Assembly: GCA_946055175.1 (NCBI GenBank) | Contig: CAMGET010000043.1 | Location: 1-8,257 of the forward strand | DNA length: 8,257 nucleotides | Source of the DNA: an uncultured Roseburia sp. | GTDB lineage: Bacteria > Bacillota > Clostridia > Lachnospirales > Lachnospiraceae | Direction of reading: 5' to 3' | Part shown: positions 1 to 6,041 of the stretch, in pieces | Position numbering within the stretch: the first letter of the stretch is position 1 | How the letters are laid out: each line of letters opens with the position of its first letter | Notes under the pieces: generated by a model | What the model was told of the DNA's origin: nothing | Databases searched by the model: none | The model's input: the letters and a program-made list of their open reading frames with translations, nothing else | Translations under genes and position numbers: made by a program

Positions 1-1228
1 CGTATTTTTTCACTTCTTCAAACCAGTCAGCTTCTGGGGTACCGCATACGTTACAGTACTCTTCCCATACATCCGCAAACGGGAGCATTTTCATCTCTTC
101 CTGGCGAACCATAAGTGTGGTCCAGTCGGCTTGATTCTGGAGCTCCTTTAATGCTTCATTTGGTGTACAAAGAGCAGACAACATTGCCTTCTGCCAGCTT
201 CTAAAGCCTACGGTCCATGCACTGATTCGGTTAATGCTTGCATCAAAATAATCCAGTGCCATATTCACGCGGTCGATTGCATTGCAGCGAACAATCTCTT
301 TTGCCATCTCTTTTGTCTCATCATCAAACAGCACTACATGGTCCGAATCCCATCTTACCGGACGAGTGATATGTAATGCAATTTCCGGGAAAAAGGCTAA
401 CAATGCCGGAATTTTATCTGATACTACTTCCGTCGGATGATAATGTCCGTTATCCATAAGCGGCAGACATCCTTCATGTGTTGCTGCAAAGGAAAGTGCA
501 AATTCTCCCGAACCTACGGTATAAGATTCTACGCCGATACCGAAAACCTTTGATTCTACACACGGTTTTACCAGTTTACTGTCATGCGGTTCAGCAATGA
601 TTTCCTCAATGGATTTTTTATAACGCTCTCTCGGTCCGAGGCGGTCTGCCGGAATATCCTTGGCGCCGTCTCCGGTCCAGATATTCATCACACACGGAAC
701 CCCTGTCTCTTTTGCAAAATATTCAGAGATGCGGATACATGCTTTTCCATGTTCTACCCAGAAACGTCTGGTTTCTTCATCCGGTGAAGAAAGCGTCAGC
801 CCATCTTTTACTTTTGGATGAGAAAAGAAGGTTGGGTTAAAATCAATTCCCATGTTCCGTTCTTTGGCAAATGCCACCCATTTTGCAAAATGCTTTGGCT
901 CGATTTTGTCTCTGTCAACAAACTCGCCGTCTTCAAAAATTGCATAGCAGGCATGCAGATTTAATTTTTTCTTACCCGGAGTGCACTTGATGACCATATC
1001 CATATCTGCCATGAGTTCTTCCGGTGTTCTGGCCTTCCCCGGATAATTTCCCGTTGTCTGGATGCCGCCTGTTAATGGACCGTCATGGTCAAATCCGGTC
1101 ACATCATCTCCCTGCCAGCAATGAAGTGAGATTGGAATCTCTTTTAATTTTGCAATGGCTGCATCAGTATCAACCCCTAGTTTTGCATAGCATTCTTTTG
1201 CATATGCATATCGTTCTTTCTGTGTCAT
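1..1228 (-). CDS. rhaA: L-rhamnose isomerase, 3' end outside window
   Basis: Cytoplasmic metal-dependent isomerase that interconverts L-rhamnose and L-rhamnulose, the first step of rhamnose breakdown. The 409 visible codons match the family along the whole length. Family segments include HCWQGDD (36-42), LTGGIQTTGNYPGKAR (52-67), VESKVFGIG (224-232), MDNGHYHPTE (258-267), HITRPVRWDSDH (286-297) and YFDASINRISAW (327-338). The last five contain the metal and catalytic residues, and none looks damaged. E. coli RhaA is 419 residues and its C-terminal region aligns with the visible ...WFEEVKKY, so only about ten residues should be missing. The ATG start is preceded by AAAGGAG at good spacing. It lies 35 bases after the rhaB stop on the same strand with no terminator between, so rhaB-rhaA is one transcript. 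Identification is secure. Confidence 0.97.
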   Translation of the reverse strand, partial: MTQKERYAYAKECYAKLGVDTDAAIAKLKEIPISLHCWQGDDVTGFDHDGPLTGGIQTTGNYPGKARTPEELMADMDMVIKCTPGKKKLNLHACYAIFEDGEFVDRDKIEPKHFAKWVAFAKERNMGIDFNPTFFSHPKVKDGLTLSSPDEETRRFWVEHGKACIRISEYFAKETGVPCVMNIWTGDGAKDIPADRLGPRERYKKSIEEIIAEPHDSKLVKPCVESKVFGIGVESYTVGSGEFALSFAATHEGCLPLMDNGHYHPTEVVSDKIPALLAFFPEIALHITRPVRWDSDHVVLFDDETKEMAKEIVRCNAIDRVNMALDYFDASINRISAWTVGFRSWQKAMLSALCTPNEALKELQNQADWTTLMVRQEEMKMLPFADVWEEYCNVCGTPEADWFEEVKKY

Positions 1229-1263
1229 AGCTTCTCTCCTTTTTCCCCATCGGGCTTTTTATC

Positions 1264-2673
1264 TTATTTCTCCGGTTCAAAAACCTTAATATCAAATGAG
1301 CGGTACACGCAAGCTCTTGCTGCTTTTAAATTTTCAAAAACGTCATCCTCTATCATCTGGGCCATGACATTTCCGATTGCGGTCGCTTCTGACGGACCGG
1401 CATAAACTGTTTTTCCTGTGGCATTTGCTGTCAGCTGGTTTAGATAAGCCGCATTGGAACCACCTCCGATAATGTGAATACCGCTGTAAATATGCTTTGT
1501 ATTGTGTTCGATTTCCCGCACTGTTTTTCCGTAGCAATCTGCAAGGCTCTGATAAATTACCGCCCCGTATTCGCCTACTGTCTGAGGAGCCGTCTGATTT
1601 GTTTTTTTGCAATAATCAACAATTGCATTCCTCATATTTTTCGGAGCCAGGAAGCAATCATCATTCACATCTACTCTGGATGGGAAAGCTTTTTCTTCTT
1701 CTGCCATCTCACAAAGTTTAGCAAATGAATATGCATCCATTAACTCATGGCGGACAGACTGAATCATCCATAGCCCCATAATATTTTTTAGGTAACGGAA
1801 GCGGTAATCATATCCGCCTTCATTCGTAAAATTCGCATTTTTACTGTCTGCGTCGCAGCGGGCATCAGATAATTCCACGCCCATTAAAGACCATGTTCCG
1901 GAACTGATATAGAGGCCGTCTCCTTCTACCACCGGCATCGCCATGACTGCGGAACCGGTATCATGACTGGCGCATAAGACAACCTTGCAGTCAAAACCGA
2001 CTTCCTTTTGTATTTCCGGTTTTAAATTGCCCACTTCTGTACCCGGAAGACTGATTGGGAGGAAGATTTCTTCCGGATAACCCAGCATTGTAATCAGTTC
2101 TCTGTCCCACTGTTTCTCAATAGGGCTTACTAACTGAGTAGAAGTAGCATTCGTATATTCATTCAATTTCTTTCCGGTTAATAAAAACTGAAAGTAATCC
2201 GGCAGCATCAAAAAGGTCTTTGCTTTCTTTAGGAATTCCGGTTCTCTTTCTTTTACTGCCATCAGCTGATAAATCGTATTAAACATCTGCTTCTGAATTC
2301 CGGTCCGTGCATATAGTTCGTTCTCCGGAATGATATCATATACCTTTTTATCCATTCCTGCCGTACGACTGTCACGATAGCCGTAAGTATCCCCCAGCAC
2401 CTCATCATTTTCATCCAAAAGTACATAATCAACTGCCCAGGTATCAATTGACATACTGCATGGAATCTTTCCAATTTCCTGACATCGTTTCATACCATTT
2501 ACGATTTCCCGAAATAGATGCTTAACGTCCCACAAAAGCTTGCCATCTGCCTGCTTCATTCCGTTTTCAAAGCGGTACACCTCTTCCAGCTGCATCTTAC
2601 CGTCCTGTATATAGGAAAGCATATGTCTGCCGCTGGATGCCCCAATATCCACCGCAAGATAATATTTTTGCAT
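1264..2673 (-). CDS. rhaB: Rhamnulokinase (FGGY kinase family)
   Basis: ATP-dependent kinase that makes L-rhamnulose 1-phosphate from the product of RhaA. The chosen start gives 469 residues (E. coli RhaB is 489). Visible FGGY features are the N-terminal phosphate-binding segment AVDIGASSGRH (7-17), the substrate segment SIDTWAVDYVLLD (75-87), and SHDTGSAV (236-243) with predicted catalytic base Asp238. ISSGTWSLMG (256-265) and the adenosine-site segment HIIGGGSNAAYLNQLTA (400-416), followed by GPSEATAIGN, complete the set. An in-frame GTG 24 bases upstream (2697) would add eight residues. It was rejected because the ribosome site GGAGAAGGGAG lies between it and the ATG at 2673, and because MQKYYLAVDIG is the natural family N-terminus. 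First gene of the rhaBA operon, downstream of the AraC-type gene and its terminator. Confidence 0.96.
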   Translation of the reverse strand: MQKYYLAVDIGASSGRHMLSYIQDGKMQLEEVYRFENGMKQADGKLLWDVKHLFREIVNGMKRCQEIGKIPCSMSIDTWAVDYVLLDENDEVLGDTYGYRDSRTAGMDKKVYDIIPENELYARTGIQKQMFNTIYQLMAVKEREPEFLKKAKTFLMLPDYFQFLLTGKKLNEYTNATSTQLVSPIEKQWDRELITMLGYPEEIFLPISLPGTEVGNLKPEIQKEVGFDCKVVLCASHDTGSAVMAMPVVEGDGLYISSGTWSLMGVELSDARCDADSKNANFTNEGGYDYRFRYLKNIMGLWMIQSVRHELMDAYSFAKLCEMAEEEKAFPSRVDVNDDCFLAPKNMRNAIVDYCKKTNQTAPQTVGEYGAVIYQSLADCYGKTVREIEHNTKHIYSGIHIIGGGSNAAYLNQLTANATGKTVYAGPSEATAIGNVMAQMIEDDVFENLKAARACVYRSFDIKVFEPEK

Positions 2674-2713
2674 GTTTTTTCTCCCTTCTCCTGTCACGTA
2701 TCACTCTGTTTTT

Positions 2714-2742
2714 ATTCTAGCTTTTGGCTAATCATAAAAAAA
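2714..2742 (-). promoter_or_regulatory. Candidate rhaBA promoter
   Basis: On the minus strand a -10 box TAGAAT (2714-2719, five of six consensus bases) lies about 40 bases before the rhaB ATG. At 17-bp spacing the -35 position (2737-2742) is only a T-run, which is also the tail of the upstream araC-type terminator. A good -10 with a poor -35 is what an activator-dependent promoter looks like. No clear CRE-type catabolite site was seen in the short leader. Confidence 0.4.
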
Positions 2743-2770
2743 GAACACTTTTCATGTAAAAAAGTGTCCT
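2736..2770 (-). terminator. Rho-independent terminator of the araC-type gene
   Basis: On the minus strand a 10-bp stem GGACACTTTT / AAAAGTGTTC (2760-2769 with 2743-2752, one G-U pair) closes a seven-base loop and is followed directly by seven T residues (2736-2742). It begins about 15 bases after the regulator's stop codon. It should separate regulator transcription from rhaBA. Confidence 0.85.
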
Positions 2771-2784
2771 TATTCGCCATTCGT

Positions 2785-3765
2785 TTATTTCATATTTAAA
2801 ATCCGGTACTTTCGCGGCGTCATCCCGAATTCTTTTTGAAAAATCCGATGAAAATAGCTGGTATTGTCATATCCTACCGCCAGTCCGATATCAAGCACAT
2901 TCATGTTCGTGGTAGCAAGCAGGTATGCCGCCTGATTTAGACGTTTCTTCTGTACCAGTTCCGTATAGGTAAAGCCCGTTCGCTTTTTTATCTCCTTTGA
3001 CAGCCAGCGCATATCATAGTGAAGCTGCTTTGCAAGGTTCTCGAGTTCGCCCTCCCTGTAATGCTCTTCTATGTAACTTAACACGTCTATTGCCAGCTTC
3101 TGTTGCTTATCTTCTTCTGCTGTCTCCATACGGTCAATCTGGTTCATCAGCTGCAAAAAAAGGAGGCCCATTGTCGCCTGCTGAATGCTACGCTTATTCG
3201 GTTCCTTCCGAATGATGGTCCAAATCAGATTTTCCACCAGATTCTGTACCGGAAGCACATCCGCCACTTTAAAATGCAGATATCCGGTGTCTTCTTTTGC
3301 TCCTGTTAAACAATCAATCACAAAAGAACGAAGCTGATTATTTTCTGCTTCCATCATCGTAAGGCCATAATCAAAAAATTCCGGTAAAATAATAAAATTT
3401 ACTGCCACATCAGATTCCTTTGCCGGGTATATTTCCTGTCTTGCTGACTGGCTGATAAAAAGAAGTTCGCCGGCATTTAAAATCACATCATTTCCATTTA
3501 TCACATGATGGGTGCTACCCTGACACATGTACACCAGCTCCACATAATTATGGGTATGAACCGGGAAATGCACAAAGCGGGTATGGGTACGAATCTGAAT
3601 CAGTTTTCCTTCCTCTAACAGTCGCGATGCATCAATATGTACCACACCTTCATTTTCTGCCGTGTCGGAGCTATATATATTTTTTTCGATATCTGCCTCT
3701 CCACTACGCAGGCGTTCCTCTTCCGGAGTGACCCGGCGGAGAATTTGGAGTAATTCACTGGTCAT
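2785..3765 (-). CDS. AraC-family regulator with N-terminal cupin, probable rhamnose-operon activator
   Basis: A 326-residue transcription factor. Residues about 55-120 form a cupin-type sensor (VHFPVHTHNYVELVYMCQG, with His70 and His72, then NAGELLFIS). Residues about 224-323 form the two helix-turn-helix AraC DNA-binding domain: LENLAKQLHYDMRWLSKEIKK is the first HTH, and DIGLAVGYDNTSYFHRIFQKEFGMTPRKYR is the highly conserved second HTH signature, split here by a comment: it spans 292-321. The ATG follows GAGGAA with six-base spacing. It lies directly upstream of rhaBA on the same strand with its own terminator, so control of rhamnose catabolism is the natural reading. That role is inferred from position; the sequence does not prove the ligand. 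It starts 23 bases after the EAL remnant, and no clear promoter of its own was found. Confidence 0.9.
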   Translation of the reverse strand: MTSELLQILRRVTPEEERLRSGEADIEKNIYSSDTAENEGVVHIDASRLLEEGKLIQIRTHTRFVHFPVHTHNYVELVYMCQGSTHHVINGNDVILNAGELLFISQSARQEIYPAKESDVAVNFIILPEFFDYGLTMMEAENNQLRSFVIDCLTGAKEDTGYLHFKVADVLPVQNLVENLIWTIIRKEPNKRSIQQATMGLLFLQLMNQIDRMETAEEDKQQKLAIDVLSYIEEHYREGELENLAKQLHYDMRWLSKEIKKRTGFTYTELVQKKRLNQAAYLLATTNMNVLDIGLAVGYDNTSYFHRIFQKEFGMTPRKYRILNMK

Positions 3766-3788
3766 ATAATTTCCTCATTTAAATATAT

Positions 3789-4231
3789 CTATTCCGGCAT
3801 TCCCAAATAATATCCCTGCAGATAATCCACATCTGTTGTCCGAATAAAATCGAGTTCTTCCTTGCACTCGATACCTTCTGCCAGTACAAAGGCTTCCCTG
3901 TCAAAGCATTCCGCCGAGAAAGAATTAATAGAAAGTATCCCCTGCATATCTCTGTCATAATAAGCCTTGCAGGCTCCAAAAAAGGTTGCTAGTTCTAAGG
4001 TATGAAGTCCACCCTTGATTCTGTGTTCTTCAATCAATTCCAGTGGTGTGCGGCCTAACGGGCGCATTAACGCTTCATGCCCCACAATTTTCATAGATTT
4101 TTTTCAAAAATAGGCTGAAAAGCAAAATCAATTTTCAGCTTCTCCAGTTTTTCTGCCAGTACCTCATCAAGCGGCAATTCACAATATTGCACCATACTTC
4201 CTCTTTCCCTGTCAATTGCTAACAGGCTCAT
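3789..4231 (-). pseudogene. Broken EAL-domain (c-di-GMP phosphodiesterase-type) gene: frameshift plus internal deletion
   Basis: Two adjacent minus-strand frames together give the two ends of an EAL domain. The first (4091-4231, 46 residues, ATG preceded by AAGGA) ends in FAFQPIFEKNL-stop; FAFQPIF is the usual start of an EAL domain. The second (3789-4094, 101 residues) begins MKIVGHEALMRP, the canonical EAL signature, and ends LAEGIECKEELDFI...DYLQGYYLGMPE, the canonical C-terminal part. The frames are offset by one base at a run of seven A (4098-4104); one more A would join them as FEKKSMKIVGHEALMRP. The middle is also missing: SINSFSAECFDREAF runs straight into VLAEGIE near 3887, losing roughly 110-120 residues with the DDFG and KID catalytic segments. 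A working phosphodiesterase is not possible. Only the small two-piece protein could be made. Confidence 0.85.
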
Positions 4232-4249
4232 TGTTTTCCTTCTTCCTAT

Positions 4250-4277
4250 ATTTTACACCAAAAGCATGGCAATGCAA
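4250..4277 (-). promoter_or_regulatory. Possible promoter before the EAL remnant
   Basis: Minus-strand TTGCAT (4272-4277), a 16-base spacer, then TAAAAT (4250-4255, five of six -10 bases). Transcription would start about a dozen bases before the ATG at 4231. The -35 is weak and the leader very short, so this is tentative. It could also serve the araC-type gene downstream. Confidence 0.3.
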
Positions 4278-4288
4278 AGGATATCCTA

Positions 4289-5257
4289 TCATAAAATTTC
4301 TGCTAGAATTTTCTTTAATGTCTCTGCCGATTTTTTCAGCTTTGCTAATTCCTCCTCATCCAAAGCAATCGGCACCATTTCCTCTACCCCCTGTGCACTG
4401 ACAATGGCAGGCATACTAAGTGCTATACCCTCAATACCAAATTCTCCTCGCATCAGGTTTGAAACCGGAAGTATGGATTTTTCATCGCGGATGATTGCTT
4501 CACAGATTCTCCTCACAGCCATTGCCACTCCAAAATAAGTGGCATTTTTCTTTTCTATAATTTCGTAGGCACTGTTTTTCACTTCCTCTGCAATACGCGC
4601 CTCAGCCGTATCATGATGATAGTGCCCACGCATCTCACAGAAAGTATCGATTGGCACACCGGATACCATGGCACTGCTCCATACCGCTAACTCACTGTCC
4701 CCGTGTTCCCCGATAATAAAGGCATGCACACTTCTACTGTCCACCTGAAGATGCTCTCCCAGCATATATTTTAATCTGGCGGTATCTAATACGGTTCCTG
4801 AGCCCAGCACGCGGTTCGGTGCAAAACCGGATAATTTCAGTGCTGCATAGGTTAAAATATCCACAGGATTAGAAACAACAAGTAAGATTCCTTTGCAGTT
4901 ACGTTCTGCAATCTGTGGAATAATATTTTTAAAAATAGCAACATTTTTCTGTATCAAATCTAACCTGCTCTCGCCCGGTTTTTGATTCGCTCCGGCAGTG
5001 ATAATAATAATTGCTGCATCCACAATGTCATCATAATCACCGGCATAGATTTTCATCGGTCTGGCAAACGGCAGTCCGTGGCTGATATCCATCGCCTCTC
5101 CTTCCGCTCTATCCTTATCTGCATCAATGAATACCATCTCTGTAAAAAGACCACTTTCCATCAATGCAAAGGCAGTTGCGGAACCGACAAAGCCGCAGCC
5201 TATCAGGGCAACTTTACGCAGGTTCACACAAGAATTACTTCTATTTGGCTGGTTCAT
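4289..5257 (-). CDS. ldh: L-lactate dehydrogenase
   Basis: Cytoplasmic NAD-dependent enzyme that reduces pyruvate to L-lactate, regenerating NAD during fermentation. It has 322 residues, full family length. The nucleotide-binding motif GCGFVG is at 20-25, with Asp45 after the second strand (FIDAD), the position that favours NAD over NADP. The substrate loop AGANQKPGESRLDL (88-101) has Gln92, which marks lactate rather than malate dehydrogenase, and the mobile-loop Arg98. Asp158, Arg161 (LDTARLK) and catalytic His185 (GEHGDSE) complete the site. Relative to fructose-1,6-bisphosphate-activated bacterial enzymes, the effector histidine is kept (His178) and the effector arginine appears as Lys163. 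The ATG follows GAGGGA. It stands alone, 85 bases after the TA toxin, with no obvious terminator between them. Confidence 0.95.
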   Translation of the reverse strand: MNQPNRSNSCVNLRKVALIGCGFVGSATAFALMESGLFTEMVFIDADKDRAEGEAMDISHGLPFARPMKIYAGDYDDIVDAAIIIITAGANQKPGESRLDLIQKNVAIFKNIIPQIAERNCKGILLVVSNPVDILTYAALKLSGFAPNRVLGSGTVLDTARLKYMLGEHLQVDSRSVHAFIIGEHGDSELAVWSSAMVSGVPIDTFCEMRGHYHHDTAEARIAEEVKNSAYEIIEKKNATYFGVAMAVRRICEAIIRDEKSILPVSNLMRGEFGIEGIALSMPAIVSAQGVEEMVPIALDEEELAKLKKSAETLKKILAEIL

Positions 5258-5314
5258 ACTATTCCCTCATCTTTCTTATCTATTTACATACAAAATTTAA
5301 CTTAGGAATAGTAT
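5256..5314 (-). promoter_or_regulatory. Inverted repeat spanning the ldh leader and ribosome site
   Basis: A perfect 10-bp inverted repeat: minus-strand ATACTATTCC (5305-5314) and GGAATAGTAT (5256-5265), 39 bases apart. The second arm includes the end of the ribosome site (GAGGGA) and the first two bases of the ldh start codon, so folding of the mRNA would bury the start. It could also be a DNA operator. The pairing is certain; the role is inference. Confidence 0.4.
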
Positions 5315-5319
5315 CTCGC

Positions 5320-5325
5320 TGTCAA
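5320..5325 (-). promoter_or_regulatory. Possible -35 element for ldh
   Basis: A perfect minus-strand TTGACA sits about 63 bases before the ldh start. No convincing -10 lies at 16-18 bases: AGTTAA is at 17, and the better TTAAAT (5295-5300) is at 19. This is the best promoter candidate in the 85-base gap but remains weak. Confidence 0.25.
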
Positions 5326-5342
5326 AGCAAAATATACTTTCA

Positions 5343-5837
5343 TTATGTAGTTTGCTCATCATCAATTTCCAGTTCTTTATGAAAGTTAACCAAACTTGAA
5401 ACTCGAAATAAAGGTTCTATCTTATGACGATTTTTCTTTGCAACTTTTACATATTTATTGACATATTCATTTATTTCTCTTTTAATCAACTCAATATTTT
5501 CCTCAATTATTCTATATTGAGCATTCGGCAACTTCTTCTCATCTTGCTTTTCAATATATCGTTCATCGTTAATTATCAGACTATAGCGATAATCCAATCC
5601 TGCCTTAGGTCTTTTTTCAGACGGCACAGAAAAACCAATTTTTCCAAACTTGCGTAATGGTTCACCTAAATTATTTCTAAGTGGAACATACACTTTATTC
5701 TTTCCGATTTTTAATTCAATACATAAATGGGTACGTTGTGATTGTTTTAGAACATTGCCGGAATCCAGCATGTTAATGAAATCGGAATTATCAATAAAGT
5801 ATTGTTCCTTAATAAAGCAACAACGTATTTTTTTCAT
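5343..5837 (-). CDS. cptN: Type III toxin-antitoxin toxin, CptN/TenpN-like endoribonuclease
   Basis: Toxin of a type III TA system, whose antidote is an RNA. It has 164 residues, the usual size (ToxN about 171, AbiQ about 174). The N-terminus KIRCCFIKEQYFIDNSDFI (3-21) is followed by a beta-barrel core LCIELKIGKNKVYVPLRNN (38-56), RKFGKIGFSVPSEKRP (62-77) and AGLDYRYSLIINDERYI (79-95). Then come LPNAQYRIIEENIELIKREI (103-122) and the tail PLFRVSSLVNFHKEL (142-156). The pattern resembles CptIN/TenpIN toxins more than ToxN/AbiQ, judged from memory of these families, so the symbol is tentative while the type III call rests also on the RNA repeats upstream. The start at 5837 follows AAGGAG with six-base spacing, just after the antitoxin terminator. 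The frame is open to 6038, but that extension is the antitoxin RNA read in frame. The gene is visibly more A+T-rich than its neighbours, which fits acquisition by transfer. Confidence 0.87.
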   Translation of the reverse strand: MKKIRCCFIKEQYFIDNSDFINMLDSGNVLKQSQRTHLCIELKIGKNKVYVPLRNNLGEPLRKFGKIGFSVPSEKRPKAGLDYRYSLIINDERYIEKQDEKKLPNAQYRIIEENIELIKREINEYVNKYVKVAKKNRHKIEPLFRVSSLVNFHKELEIDDEQTT

Positions 5838-5854
5838 TGATATCTCCTTAGTAG

Positions 5855-5880
5855 AAAATAAGGAGCCTCTAAGCTCCTTA
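5855..5880 (-). terminator. Terminator between antitoxin RNA and toxin
   Basis: Minus-strand stem TAAGGAGC / GCTCCTTA (8 bp, 5873-5880 with 5859-5866) with a six-base loop, followed by TTTT (5855-5858). The short T-tail fits a leaky terminator that gives abundant antitoxin RNA with a fraction of read-through into the toxin, as in known type III modules. It ends 17 bases before the toxin ATG. Confidence 0.85.
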
Positions 5881-5887
5881 TAGTAAG

Positions 5888-5985
5888 TTCTTCGGTTTTT
5901 ATTAAGCCAGGTCCATCCGACAAACCCCTGCACAATTTCTTCAGTTTTTATTAAGCCAGGCACTTCTGACAAACGCCTCTGGAAA
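5888..5985 (-). repeat. Two 49-bp tandem direct repeats
   Basis: Plus-strand units 5888-5936 and 5937-5985 align without gaps at 38 of 49 positions. The first 24 positions differ at only one and share the 17-mer GTTTTTATTAAGCCAGG (5895-5911 and 5944-5960). The rest has diverged, keeping GACAAAC. These are the antitoxin units; on the transcribed strand the conserved block is CCTGGCTTAATAAAAAC. Confidence 0.95.
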
Positions 5986-6006
5986 ATCAAGTGACTTTCT
6001 ACTTTT

Positions 6007-6034
6007 ATTATACACACTTCTGACAATTTGTAAA
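6007..6034 (-). promoter_or_regulatory. Promoter of the type III TA module
   Basis: Minus-strand TTTACA (6029-6034), a 16-base spacer, then a perfect TATAAT (6007-6012). The predicted transcription start near 6000 is just upstream of the first antitoxin unit. It is the strongest sigma-A-type promoter in the window, as an antitoxin RNA needs. The spacer contains a 12-base copy of part of the antitoxin repeat (6015-6026). Confidence 0.8.
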
Positions 6035-6041
6035 CCACTAA

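Larger units (their letters stand above)
5855..6000 (-). ncRNA. cptI: Type III antitoxin RNA precursor (CptI-like)
   Basis: Predicted transcript of about 146 nt from the promoter at 6007-6034 to the hairpin terminator before the toxin. It carries two 49-nt tandem units, 5937-5985 (first transcribed) and 5888-5936. In type III systems the toxin cuts such a precursor into single repeats that fold as pseudoknots and bind it. Each unit can form an H-type pseudoknot: stem 1 is AGGC/GCCU (5975-5978 with 5958-5961) in the first and CAGG/CCUG (5927-5930 with 5908-5911) in the second. A GUUU in the stem-1 loop (5971-5974; 5922-5925) can pair with a downstream AAAC (5944-5947; 5895-5898). The repeats and their position are seen directly. 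The fold and the exact unit ends are inferred. Few repeats of nearly 50 nt fit the Cpt/Tenp families better than ToxI (about 36 nt). Confidence 0.85.

Noticed and set aside
1474..1728. Plus-strand open frames across rhaB, rhaA, ldh, the araC-type gene and the SDR genes.
   Set aside because: They run antisense to well-recognised genes, lack ribosome sites and resemble no family.
2674..2697. GTG start giving rhaB eight more residues.
   Set aside because: The ribosome site lies between the GTG and the ATG at 2673, and the ATG gives the normal family N-terminus.
3789..4094. A genuine 101-residue small EAL protein.
   Set aside because: It lacks the catalytic middle of the domain and starts exactly where an upstream frame carrying the true domain N-terminus is cut by a one-base shift; decay explains it better.
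4261..4288. Terminator after ldh.
   Set aside because: The only hairpin is a 4-bp GCAT/ATGC stem without a T-run; GGATATCC is just a short palindrome.
5888..5985. Two direct repeats as a minimal CRISPR array.
   Set aside because: The units are contiguous with no spacers, are only 78% identical, and sit between a promoter and a terminator directly upstream of a type III toxin.
5838..6038. A 67-codon N-terminal extension of the toxin reading frame.
   Set aside because: It is the antitoxin promoter, repeats and terminator read in frame. A strong ribosome site and ATG lie at 5837, and family toxins start there.
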